Below, one piece after another: positions 8,509 to 16,472 of a stretch of 20,663 nucleotides of DNA; within the stretch, counting starts at the first letter, position 1, and every line of letters begins with the position of its first letter. Under the pieces are notes generated by a model. It was not told the origin of the DNA and ran no database searches. It was given only the letters and a program-made list of their open reading frames with translations. The translations under genes and the position numbers were made by a program. Source of the stretch: JBGOUJ01 sp041477005 (GTDB taxonomy: Bacteria > Acidobacteriota > Terriglobia > Bryobacterales > JACQDG01); contig JBGOUJ010000058.1 of NCBI GenBank assembly GCA_041477005.1, positions 1 to 20,663 of the forward strand. The letters are read 5' to 3'.

Positions 8509-8880
8509 TCAACGCGAGCCGCCGCGCCTTTCGCTTACTTCCTGCAGAATCTCGTCCCGTGACAGCAATTTTCCGCCGCCTGCTTCGTAGTCTCTGGCAA
8601 GCTTGCTCATCCTCGATCCGGCCTGCTCTATTCTGTTGGCGAACTCGCCGAGCGCGGCGCGCACCTCGTCCCAAAGTTTCGGGTCTGGTGGATGCGCCAA
8701 CAAGTGATGAAAAAAGAGGGTGAGATTCGTGGCCAAGTGATCGATGTCGCGCTGGATGTAGTTGCGTTTGGCAGCCGTCAAGTACTCGAGGGCTTCCGCG
8801 TCCCCGCCGTGGTAGTTTTTGTTGAGGACATCCAGGATCACGTCAAAGGACCTGACGACATTTTCGATTGTATGGTCCAT
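8509..8880 (-). CDS. Hypothetical helical protein
   Basis: The 123 residues start at the ATG at 8878-8880; no strong ribosome binding site is seen. The sequence reads as alpha-helical throughout, with many charged residues and no signal peptide or membrane segment. A histidine-rich patch (TLFFHHLLAHPPDPKLW) lies in the middle and the C-terminus is SRDEILQEVSERRGGSR. I do not recognise the family. It is oriented against the translation block, and the base composition appears somewhat lower in GC than that of the flanking housekeeping genes, consistent with an accessory gene. Opposite-strand shadow frames are weaker than this one. Confidence 0.6.
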   Translation of the reverse strand: MDHTIENVVRSFDVILDVLNKNYHGGDAEALEYLTAAKRNYIQRDIDHLATNLTLFFHHLLAHPPDPKLWDEVRAALGEFANRIEQAGSRMSKLARDYEAGGGKLLSRDEILQEVSERRGGSR

Positions 8881-9013
8881 GTATCAATGATAGCAGGGTT
8901 CCTCCCGCGGCCGCCCATAAGCAGTACGACGGGATTACGATCCTGCCTCCGGCCGAGACGTTGGTGGCAACTTGACGGTACACGAGCTCCCGATCGCCGG
9001 CGTGACACACTCT

Positions 9014-9949
9014 TTATGGAATGCCACGCAGGAACTCGCCTGCCATTTCATACTCGTCGGTGGCAACATTCTCGACGCCGGCTTCGAGCGCCGCGCGCCA
9101 GCGCTCCAGCACCGCTTCGCGGCTGCCGAAGTTTTCATCCGTGCCCCAGAAGGGGTCGGTCGCGTTTAGAGTCCAGGTCCGGAGCCAGTAGCCTTTTTGG
9201 TGGGCCAGCTTTACCAGGGCATCGAGCCGGGACCGCTCGGCGGCGGTGAAGGCGCCGGCCTTGAAGTTGGGATCGCGCTCGATGTGCTTCCACTGGAAAT
9301 TGAACACCCGGTAAAAGGCCGTGGCCGGCTCGGGAAAGTACTCGGCGACATCCTCGCGGAACTTGCGCCCGGGCGGCTCGCGGTTGCCCATGGCGAGATA
9401 AGGCTCGCTCGACGGCGTCAGCTTTTCGAACTGGGCGATGGCACTATTGTCGCCCGTCAAGACCACCGTCAGAGGTCCCCAATCGACCGGCGCTGCGGCG
9501 GGCGGATCGCCGCGCCGGCCGGCCGTCGTCATCAGATCGCGATGCTCCCGCAACAGGCCATACACCTCTTTGACCGGCCCGGGATGGCGGCTCTTGAAAT
9601 CCAGCAGAAGAAGAACGCCCGGCCGGCCCAGCGACATTCTTCGCAGCTCCGGCAGCATCGGGGTAAAGAAATACTCCTGGAGCCTCGGCTCCGAGCCGGT
9701 CACTTTCGTTGTGTGGCTCACCACCGTGCATCCGCGCGCTTCGGACCACGCCAGGTCCACCTCGACGGCCGACAATCCGGCACGCCGGGCCCGTTCCAGG
9801 CGGTCGCTTCCCCGCCCCTGCTTCGGATAGCAGTTATGCGCGTTGAGGAACCATTGCCGGGGATAATCGGCGGCCGGCAGGCTGCCGGCGAAGACCAGGA
9901 CCCAAAGGCGGAGCGCCTGGATCGCCGCAGAACGGGGTTGACTTGTCAT
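9014..9949 (-). CDS. Exported PI-PLC/GDPD-like phosphodiesterase
   Basis: This is a predicted secreted or periplasmic TIM-barrel phosphodiesterase of 311 residues from the ATG at 9947-9949. That start gives a good signal peptide (TSQPR, then hydrophobic LWVLVFAGSLPA, cleavage near residue 27). The family pattern is visible: a histidine in LNAHNCYP (H38), ExD in AVEVDLAW (E63, D65) and a second histidine in VVSHT (H79), as in glycerophosphodiester phosphodiesterases and PLC-like enzymes. Near the C-terminus, LRTWTLNATDPFW resembles the LxxWTVN segment of GDPDs. The frame continues upstream to ATGs at 9965-9967 and 10019-10021, which would bury the signal peptide. The substrate is unknown. The gene is transcribed away from argF. 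Confidence 0.75.
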   Translation of the reverse strand: MTSQPRSAAIQALRLWVLVFAGSLPAADYPRQWFLNAHNCYPKQGRGSDRLERARRAGLSAVEVDLAWSEARGCTVVSHTTKVTGSEPRLQEYFFTPMLPELRRMSLGRPGVLLLLDFKSRHPGPVKEVYGLLREHRDLMTTAGRRGDPPAAAPVDWGPLTVVLTGDNSAIAQFEKLTPSSEPYLAMGNREPPGRKFREDVAEYFPEPATAFYRVFNFQWKHIERDPNFKAGAFTAAERSRLDALVKLAHQKGYWLRTWTLNATDPFWGTDENFGSREAVLERWRAALEAGVENVATDEYEMAGEFLRGIP

Positions 9950-9987
9950 CTCGTTGACTACCGGCATGATAGCATCGCTTTTTCCGC

Positions 9988-10017
9988 TTGACGGGGCCGA
10001 CCCAGATGTGTAATTAT
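9988..10017 (+). promoter_or_regulatory. Candidate promoter of the arginine operon
   Basis: TTGACG (-35, five of six matches) at 9988-9993 and AATTAT (-10, four of six) at 10012-10017 are separated by 18 bp. Transcription would begin near 10024, leaving a leader of about 16 nt with AGGTGA (10024-10029) as the ribosome binding site for argF. The -10 lies inside the first ARG-box-like site, which fits repression by blocking RNA polymerase. Confidence 0.5.
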
Positions 10018-10040
10018 TCATGTAGGTGAATATTCATTCA
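10007..10040 (+). promoter_or_regulatory. Tandem ARG boxes (ArgR operator)
   Basis: The downstream box at 10027-10040 (TGAATATTCATTCA) has both half-sites of the classical ARG box, TGAAT-N4-ATTCA, intact and its last base is the A of the argF ATG. The upstream box at 10007-10020 (TGTGTAATTATTCA) differs from TGAATAATTATTCA at two positions. The centres are 20 bp apart, about two helical turns, close to the paired boxes bound by ArgR hexamers in enterobacteria. The pair covers the candidate -10, start point and start codon. An ArgR gene is the last gene of the same operon, so feedback repression by arginine is likely. Confidence 0.8.
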
Positions 10041-10993
10041 TGGCCACCACGACCATCGCCGGCGAGATTCTGAAGGTTGCGGCGCGCCACCTGACGACCG
10101 ACCTGGATCTGACAACCGGGGAGATCACGGCGCTGTTGCGCCTGGCCGCGCGCGTGAAGCGCTCGCCGCGCCAGTTCGCGCACAAGCTGACCGGCCGGTA
10201 CCTGGCTCTGCTGTTTGAAAAGCCCTCCCTGCGGACCCGCGTGACTTTCGAGCTGGCCATCAAGCAGCTCGGCGGCGACGCCGTCTTTACCGAATTCAAC
10301 GGGGGCGGGATCGGCGACCGCGAGCCTATCAAGGACGTGGCGCGGAACCTGGAGCGCTGGGCGCACGGCATTGTCGCCCGAACCCGCGAGCAGAAGACCA
10401 TCGAGGACCTCGCCCGGTGGGCGGGCGTTCCGGTCATCAACGCCCTCAGCAATCGGTACCATCCTTGCCAGGCGCTGGCCGACTTCCTCACCCTGCAGGA
10501 GAAATTCGGCGAGCTGCGGGGCTTGAAGCTGGCGTTCGTGGGCGACGGAAACAACGTAGCCCACTCGCTGCTGCTCGACGCGGCCCGCCTGGGCGTGGAC
10601 CTGGTTGTCGCCACGCCCGAAGGCTACGAGCCGAACGCCGAGATCTTCGCCACGGCCGAAAACCTGGCGGCCTCTTCGGGCTGCTCGTTGCGGCTCACCG
10701 CCGATCCGTTCGACGCGGTCGACGGCGCCCACGCCGTATACACCGACGTTTGGGCCAGCATGGGCCAGGAAGGCGAAGCCCGCCGGCGCCGCAAAGCATT
10801 CGCCTCCTACCAGGTGACCGCGAGGCTGATGTCGGCGGCGCGCCCCGAAGCGGTCTTCCTGCACTGCCTGCCGGCCCATCGCGGCGAAGAGGTTGTGGAA
10901 GAGGTTTTCGAGTCCCCGGCATCGCTCGTGTTCGATCAGGCCGAGAACCGCCTGCACGCGCAAAAAGCCCTGCTGTTGATGATGCTATCCTAG
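10040..10993 (+). CDS. argF: Ornithine carbamoyltransferase
   Basis: ArgF makes citrulline from ornithine and carbamoyl phosphate in the cytoplasm, the sixth step of arginine synthesis. The 317 residues are normal for the family. The carbamoyl-phosphate site is FEKPSLRTR (59-67), HPCQ is at 141-144, and HCLPAHRGEE (275-284) carries the catalytic cysteine and is typical of OTCases. The start ATG at 10040 is supported by AGGTGA at 10024-10029, though the spacing is long. It leads the argFGHR operon; argG follows after 32 nt. An N-acetylornithine carbamoyltransferase is less likely given the classical HCLPAHRGEE motif. Confidence 0.95.
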   Translation: MATTTIAGEILKVAARHLTTDLDLTTGEITALLRLAARVKRSPRQFAHKLTGRYLALLFEKPSLRTRVTFELAIKQLGGDAVFTEFNGGGIGDREPIKDVARNLERWAHGIVARTREQKTIEDLARWAGVPVINALSNRYHPCQALADFLTLQEKFGELRGLKLAFVGDGNNVAHSLLLDAARLGVDLVVATPEGYEPNAEIFATAENLAASSGCSLRLTADPFDAVDGAHAVYTDVWASMGQEGEARRRRKAFASYQVTARLMSAARPEAVFLHCLPAHRGEEVVEEVFESPASLVFDQAENRLHAQKALLLMMLS

Positions 10994-11025
10994 GCGACGG
11001 GCCGCGGCGCCCGCCGTCATCCATC

Positions 11026-12245
<1,220 letters not shown>

Positions 12246-12249
<4 letters not shown>

Positions 12250-13625
12250 AGCTGTGGGGCGGGCGGTTCGAAAAGGGGCCCTCCGAGGTTTTCGAGCGCT
12301 TCTCCGGCTCGCTGCACTACGACAGGCGCCTCTTCGCCGCCGACATCAAAGGCTCGCAAGCCTTCGCCCGCGAATTAGAGCGGGTGGGCGTGCTCACCGC
12401 GGCCGAGCGCGAGCAGATCTGCTCGGCGTTGGATGAGATCGCCCGCGAGGGTGTGGAGGCCGGAGCAGCCGATGAGGACGTCCACACGCTGGTAATCCGG
12501 AGGCTCCAGGAAAAAATAGGCGCGCCGGCCGACAAGATCCACACCGGCCGCAGCCGCAACGACCAGGTTTCGCTCGATTTCCGCCTTTGGATCCGCGAGG
12601 AGATCGCCGCGCTCCGAGAGCGCCTCGCCGGCCTGATGGAGACGCTGCTCGATATGGCCCGCGAGCAGGGTGACGCCGTGCTGCCCGGCTATACTCACCT
12701 GCGCCGCGCCCAGCCGGTGCTGTGGACGCACTACCTGCTCGCCTATTTTGAGATGTTCGCCCGCGACGCGCAGCGCTTCGAGCAGGCCTACCGCAGCGCC
12801 GACCTGCTGCCGCTCGGCTCGGGCGCGCTCGCCGGCAGCGGCTTCCCCTTCGACCGCGGGCGCCTGGCGAGCGATCTGGGCTTTTCGGGCATCACGGCCA
12901 ACAGCATGGACACGGCCGGCGACCGCGATTTCGCCCTTGATTTTCTTTACGCCGCCGCGGTGACCATGCTCCACCTGAGCCGCCTGGCCGAAGACTGGAT
13001 CCTCTATTCGAGCGAGGAGTTCGGCTTGCTGGAGCTGGCCGACGAGGTGACCAGCGGCTCGAGCATCATGCCGCAGAAGAAGAACCCCGATTCGCTCGAG
13101 CTGATCCGGGGCAAGGCGGGGCGGGTCACCGGCTGCCTGCAGGCGCTGATGATGACCGTCAAGGGCCTGCCGCTGACTTATAATCGAGACCTGCAGGAAG
13201 ACAAAGAGCCGGTGTTCGAAGCCGCCGACCAATTGGGAGCTTCCCTCGAAATGGCGGCCGCGGTGGTGCGCGGGGCGCGGCTGAACGCCGCGCGGGCCGT
13301 AGCCGCGGCCGACCAGAGCTGGACCACGGCCACCGAGCTGGCCGACGCGCTCTCGCGCAAAGGCGTTCCGTTCCGCCAGGCGCATCAAATCGTGGGCCGC
13401 CTGGTGCTCGAAAGCATCCGGCTGGGTCGCCAGCCCGGCGACTGGACGCCGCAGCAGCTTGCCGAGTTTGCTCCCGAGCTGGACGCTTCCATGGCCGAGC
13501 TGCTCTCGGCCCGCCGGGCGATCGAGAACCACGCGGTGGCCGGCGGCACGGCTCCGGCGATGGTCCGGCAGGCGCTCGAAGAGGCCCGCCGCCGGCTCGG
13601 CGAGCTGCGCGCCGCGTTTGTATGA
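12246..13625 (+). CDS. argH: Argininosuccinate lyase
   Basis: ArgH splits argininosuccinate into arginine and fumarate, the last step of the pathway. The 459 residues start at GTG 12246 with the typical MKLWGGRFEKGPSEVFERF. Motifs include HTGRSRNDQ (99-107), HLRRAQP (151-157) and the fumarase/aspartase-superfamily signature GSSIMPQKKNPD (271-282), which carries the flexible catalytic loop serine. LTYNRDLQEDKE follows. The gene overlaps argG by 4 nt and argR by 4 nt (ATGA). Nothing unusual was seen. Confidence 0.97.
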
Positions 13626-14113
13626 ACAAGAGCTTTCGCCAGGGCCAGATCCAAAAGATCATCCGCGGCCGCAATATCCATACCCAGGAGGAGCTGGCCG
13701 ACGCCCTGAAAGCCCTGGGCATCCGCGCCACCCAGGTCACCCTTTCCCGCGACATTCACGAACTCAGTATCGTGAAGACGCCGGAAGGCTACCGGGAAAT
13801 CGAAGCCCTCGAAGAAGCCCCGGATCCCGAGGCCGACGTCCAGCGCGCCATCGACGAGTTCCTTCGCGACGTGCGCCCGGCGCAAAACCTGCTGGTCCTG
13901 AAGACCGACCCCGGCAACGCCAACGCCCTGGCCGTGGCCCTGGACCGCTGCCCGTGGCCCGAAGTAGCCGGCACGATCGCCGGCGACGACACGGTCCTGG
14001 TGGTTGCGCCGAACCGGCGGGCCGCGCGGAGGCTCGAGGCGCGCCTCGCCGCTGTGAGAGACCGGCAACTCCCCAACACCCGAGGGCGCCGCTCGCGCAG
14101 CCAGGCGCGCTAG
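13622..14113 (+). CDS. argR: Arginine repressor ArgR
   Basis: ArgR is a hexameric DNA-binding regulator that binds ARG boxes when arginine is present. The 163 residues contain an N-terminal winged helix (about 1-70, with TQEELADALKALGIRATQVT and LSRDI) and a C-terminal oligomerisation and arginine-binding domain (about 85-145). The latter includes GTIAGDDT at 117-124, whose aspartates contact arginine in known ArgR proteins. A basic tail (RDRQLPNTRGRRSRSQAR) extends slightly past the usual end. The ATG overlaps the argH TGA. As the last gene of the operon it probably regulates itself through the boxes at 10007-10040. Its stop codon lies inside a 23-nt direct repeat. Confidence 0.95.
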   Translation: MNKSFRQGQIQKIIRGRNIHTQEELADALKALGIRATQVTLSRDIHELSIVKTPEGYREIEALEEAPDPEADVQRAIDEFLRDVRPAQNLLVLKTDPGNANALAVALDRCPWPEVAGTIAGDDTVLVVAPNRRAARRLEARLAAVRDRQLPNTRGRRSRSQAR

Positions 14114-14130
14114 CTCCGCCCGGCGTCCCC
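14108..14130 (+). repeat. 23-nt imperfect direct repeat, copy A (argR 3' end)
   Basis: It starts CGCTAGCTCC and continues CCCGGCG and CCCC, and matches 21 of 23 positions of copy B at 15609-15631. The argR stop TAG (14111-14113) is inside it. The two copies bracket about 1.5 kb of accessory DNA, as attachment-type duplications or recombination junctions would, but no integrase is present. Confidence 0.55.
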
Positions 14131-14279
14131 ATCACAATCGTACTCGCGGCCATGTGCCCGCTCGCCGTCGCAGGGCAGTGGAGTCATAGCGTGCAGATGG
14201 CCTTCACGTCTCCAAGAAAGTCCTTTCCGCATGGATCGCGCGCAGAGTAACCATGCACCAGGCGCTCCAGGCGCTGGGA

Positions 14280-14705
14280 CTATTGCTGTCCGAAGAGACG
14301 GTTACCGACCACGACCGCCAAGATAGTGGCAAGGAAAGTGCCAAGGATCGCGGCTACAATTTCGTGACCTGTTGCCGCGAGGTACGTGACCGCTACCAAG
14401 CCGAGAACGGCAATAACCCCTCCGATCACCATCGCCTTTTCCTGAACGGTTTGAGACGTTCGGGCCTGATTCATGGCCCAGTCAAAGTGACGCTGGTCCA
14501 TGCGGTCGAGCTGGGCCATTGTGTCTTTGGAGAGCTCGACGATCTGCTCGGGCGAGAGACGCTCCCAGGCCCTGGGAGGTATCGGCTGGATGTTTACCTG
14601 CTGATTGAATTGAAAGGCAGCTTTTGTAGGCGGGGGAATGACAGGTGGCAGATCCTCGGCCGAGCCCTTGGGCTCCAGGTCGCCCGGTTTATCGCTGTCA
14701 GGCAT
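14280..14705 (-). CDS. Small two-helix membrane protein, possibly DUF2335-like
   Basis: The 141 residues start at the ATG at 14703-14705. A proline-rich polar N-terminus (1-50, including PPVIPPPTK) is followed by a helical region (51-90: SPEQIVELSKDTMAQL, DQRHFDWAMNQA) and two hydrophobic segments (about 91-111 and 115-136) joined by TGHE. This layout, a charged histidine-containing helix and then a short helical hairpin in the membrane, resembles small DUF2335-type proteins, but the match is by eye and tentative. It overlaps the upstream gene by 8 nt and is probably its operon partner. Composition is less GC-rich than the arg genes, and it lies in the direct-repeat-bracketed segment, both hinting at acquisition. 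Confidence 0.65.
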   Translation of the reverse strand: MPDSDKPGDLEPKGSAEDLPPVIPPPTKAAFQFNQQVNIQPIPPRAWERLSPEQIVELSKDTMAQLDRMDQRHFDWAMNQARTSQTVQEKAMVIGGVIAVLGLVAVTYLAATGHEIVAAILGTFLATILAVVVGNRLFGQQ

Positions 14706-15027
14706 AGTCGAACGCTAGTTGGTGCCACATCTGCTTCAACTTCTCCGTTTCCGCCGCCCGCTCTTGCTTCTGGTCGACTCTTCTGATGTCTAGCGAGTAC
14801 GCATACGGATTGGCCGCCCTGAAGCTTACTATCCAAGATGGGTGAGTCCTTCGCACTTGCGCTTTGTAAGAATTGAGCCATTCAAGAACCGTGATGCGGT
14901 CCTCGGGCGAAACCCGGGGGGCGACATATGCCTCCAGCCGCCACCCCCCTTCTGTCGCCAAAATATTGTAAACAATTGGCTTATTCAACAGGACGTAGGG
15001 GCTAGATGATTGGATGGCGGTGCTCAC
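14698..15027 (-). CDS. Hypothetical protein, first gene of a two-gene minus-strand pair
   Basis: The 109 residues start at GTG 15025-15027; no clear ribosome binding site is seen. No signal peptide or membrane segment is present. The N-terminal half looks like mixed beta/alpha (PIVYNILATEGGWRLEAYV, DRITVLEWLNSYKAQ) and the C-terminus is a charged helix (DQKQERAAETEKLKQMW). I do not recognise the family. Its last codons overlap the start of the membrane-protein gene by 8 nt, so the two are likely cotranscribed and may work together. It could be a cytosolic partner of that membrane protein; this is inference from position only. Confidence 0.55.
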   Translation of the reverse strand: MSTAIQSSSPYVLLNKPIVYNILATEGGWRLEAYVAPRVSPEDRITVLEWLNSYKAQVRRTHPSWIVSFRAANPYAYSLDIRRVDQKQERAAETEKLKQMWHQLAFDYA

Positions 15028-15085
15028 GACTACAGGCTACCATAAATGGCGCTCCCCTATGGCCGGGGCCCTTCTACAGCCAACC

Positions 15086-15228
15086 TTAGCACGCGCCGAT
15101 TAGCTCCCCAAGCTCCCACACATCATCCGCAACCCCCACCTCCATCGCAGGCGTCACCCGGCGGAATTGTAGTGCGAGAAGTGCAGCGCCAGGGCCGCCC
15201 GCAGGTTCTCCCATTTTTCGTCGAGGTG
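15086..15228 (-). pseudogene. C-terminal remnant of a DDE/IS1-like transposase
   Basis: Read on the minus strand, frame one from 15228 to 15154 encodes HLDEKWENLRAALALHFSHYN and then a stop. A second frame from about 15160 to the TAA at 15086-15088 encodes RVTPAMEVGVADDVWELGEL plus IGAC. Together these resemble the end of transposases with the order WENL..ALALHF.HYN(F.R.H..L)R.TPAM..G..D..W.L.EL. About eight codons between HYN and RVTPAM are missing and the frame is shifted. An in-frame TAG at 15229-15231 precedes the first part, and nothing of the catalytic domain is left. The family was identified by eye from memory. Confidence 0.6.
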
Positions 15229-15235
15229 CTATACT
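15227..15235 (+). promoter_or_regulatory. Extended -10 promoter element upstream of the antitoxin gene
   Basis: TGCTATACT is an extended -10 (TGn followed by TATACT, five of six). A start near 15242 would give a leader of about 30 nt that includes AAGGAG at 15259-15264. No clear -35 was found. The element abuts the transposase relic, so the promoter may have been created or preserved at that junction. Confidence 0.4.
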
Positions 15236-15271
15236 TTAATCAACGCTAATCAATTGACAAGGAGTCTTCTC

Positions 15272-15592
15272 TTGAGAAAGCCTTCCGTCGCCATCGTGAA
15301 TCGTATCCCCATCACCAAAGCGCGCATCAACCTCGGCCAACTGGCCAAGCGCGCCCATCTCAACAATGAGTACTTCATCCTGGAGAAAGACGGCATCCCC
15401 GTCATCGGCATCATGGACGCCGATGAACTCGAGGACTACCTGGAACTCCAGGACCCAACGGTCAAGGAATTCATCGCCGAGAGCCATCAAGAGTACACTT
15501 CGGGCCGCACTCGGCCGGCCGAGGAGCTGCTCGCTGAACTCAAACAACAGGTCGGGCGGCGACCAAAGACCCGTAAGCGCGCCAAAGCATGA
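15272..15592 (+). CDS. Phd/YefM-family antitoxin-like protein without a visible toxin
   Basis: The 106 residues start at TTG 15272, seven bases after AAGGAG (15259-15264); an upstream in-frame TTG at 15254 overlaps that ribosome binding site region and is less likely. The N-terminal half (IPITKARINLGQLAKRAHLNNEYFILEKDGIPVIGIMDADELEDYLEL) matches the Phd/YefM antitoxin fold, which binds DNA as a dimer. The C-terminal half would wrap a partner toxin and ends in a basic stretch (GRRPKTRKRAKA). Toxin genes normally follow at once; here the overlapping ATG at 15589 opens only a 16-codon frame before a stop, inside direct-repeat copy B. It may be an orphan antitoxin whose toxin was lost, or a free-standing regulator. 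Confidence 0.75.
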   Translation: MRKPSVAIVNRIPITKARINLGQLAKRAHLNNEYFILEKDGIPVIGIMDADELEDYLELQDPTVKEFIAESHQEYTSGRTRPAEELLAELKQQVGRRPKTRKRAKA

Positions 15593-15608
15593 AGGCCTAC
15601 TCGCTTCT

Positions 15609-15631
15609 CGCTAGCTCCACCCGGCGCCCCC
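15609..15631 (+). repeat. 23-nt imperfect direct repeat, copy B
   Basis: It matches copy A at 14108-14130 in 21 of 23 positions (differences are A for G and C for T). It lies 17 nt after the antitoxin stop and 11 nt before the -10 of the ccsA-like gene, closing the accessory segment on its right side. Confidence 0.55.
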
Positions 15632-15641
15632 AGCGGTGAAA

Positions 15642-15647
15642 TATAAT
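15642..15647 (+). promoter_or_regulatory. Perfect -10 hexamer directly before the ccsA-like gene (possible leaderless start)
   Basis: TATAAT ends six bases before the ATG at 15654, so a transcript starting at the usual distance would begin at or next to the start codon. No ribosome binding site is visible between them. No good -35 was found, because the sequence upstream is the GC-rich repeat copy B. Confidence 0.4.
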
Positions 15648-15653
15648 GGCTCT

Positions 15654-16472
15654 ATGGGTGAAACCAGCGTCTTCTGGCTGCGGGTGGCTCTCGCGCTCTA
15701 TTCGCTCGGCCTCTTCCATGCGCTGCTGACGGTCATCCGGCGCCGCCAGCGGCTGTTCCGCCCGGCCCTGGTTTCCTTCTACGTGGCTGCCGTTCTCCAC
15801 CTGGTCTCGATCGTCGAGGAGGGCCTCGCCATTGGCCGCTTTCCGATCACCAACCTCTACCAGCATTTTTCCCTGATCGGACTGCTGATCACGATCCTGT
15901 TCCTGATTGTGTATTGGGTATATAAATACGAGAGCCTCTCGGTCTTCATCTTCCCGATCGTTTTCATTTGCACGCTGGTGGCGAGCTTCGGCCACCCGGT
16001 CGAGCCCTGGTCGAGCAAGGCGCTGCGCAGCTCGTGGCTGTTCATCCACGTGGTGCTCGCCCTGCTCGGCTACGCAGCGCTTTTTCTGACCTGCGTGGCC
16101 GCCGTGATGTACCTGATCCAGGATCACGAGCTGAAATCCAAAAAGCCCCGCGCCTTCTACTACCGCCTGCCCCCGCTGGGCGCCCTGGATGAACTCGGCT
16201 ATAAGACAATGGCCGTCGGATTTGTTCTTATTACCCTGGGCCTGATCGCCGGCTCGTTCTGGGCGTTCATCGAGTGGGGCACGCGCTGGGTGGTGGACCC
16301 CAAGATCATCCTGGCCTTCGTCACCTGGGGCATCTACCTGGTGATGATCTTCACCCGCTGGACGATCGGCTGGCGCGGGCGCAAGGCGGCCTACTTCGCC
16401 ATCGTCGGCTTTTGCTGCGCTGCGCTGACCTGGATGGTCAATAGCGGCGCACATTCGTTCTTGAAGCGCTGA
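15654..16472 (+). CDS. ccsA: Cytochrome c assembly protein, CcsA/HemX-like
   Basis: This is a polytopic membrane protein of 272 residues with about eight hydrophobic segments. CcsA-type proteins present haem for attachment to cytochrome c; the related HemX is linked to control of glutamyl-tRNA reductase. The tryptophan-rich signature is recognisable but relaxed: WAFIEWGTRWVVDPK (203-217) instead of the usual WG.YW.WDPKE. Candidate haem-ligand histidines are H132 (WLFIHVVLALLGYAAL) and H267 (near the end, GAHSF). The start at ATG 15654 is preferred to GTG 15636, which would lie before the -10. Its TGA overlaps the hemA ATG by one base, so it heads the tetrapyrrole operon; the HemX role is therefore also possible. 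Confidence 0.85.
   Translation: MGETSVFWLRVALALYSLGLFHALLTVIRRRQRLFRPALVSFYVAAVLHLVSIVEEGLAIGRFPITNLYQHFSLIGLLITILFLIVYWVYKYESLSVFIFPIVFICTLVASFGHPVEPWSSKALRSSWLFIHVVLALLGYAALFLTCVAAVMYLIQDHELKSKKPRAFYYRLPPLGALDELGYKTMAVGFVLITLGLIAGSFWAFIEWGTRWVVDPKIILAFVTWGIYLVMIFTRWTIGWRGRKAAYFAIVGFCCAALTWMVNSGAHSFLKR

Noticed and set aside
8895..8971. Plus-strand stretch reading HKQYDGITILPPAETLVAT then stop, as a possible PIN-toxin C-terminal relic
   Set aside because: The similarity is to a short, loosely conserved ending only, with no upstream PIN motifs in any frame; it is not strong enough to call.
14229..14256. GCATGG ... CCATGC inverted repeat downstream of argR as a terminator
   Set aside because: A 6-bp stem with a 16-base loop and no T-tract is not convincing.
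14253..14786. 177-codon plus-strand frame after argR
   Set aside because: It is antisense to the membrane-protein gene, has no ribosome binding site and shows no coherent domain; the minus-strand reading has clear membrane helices.
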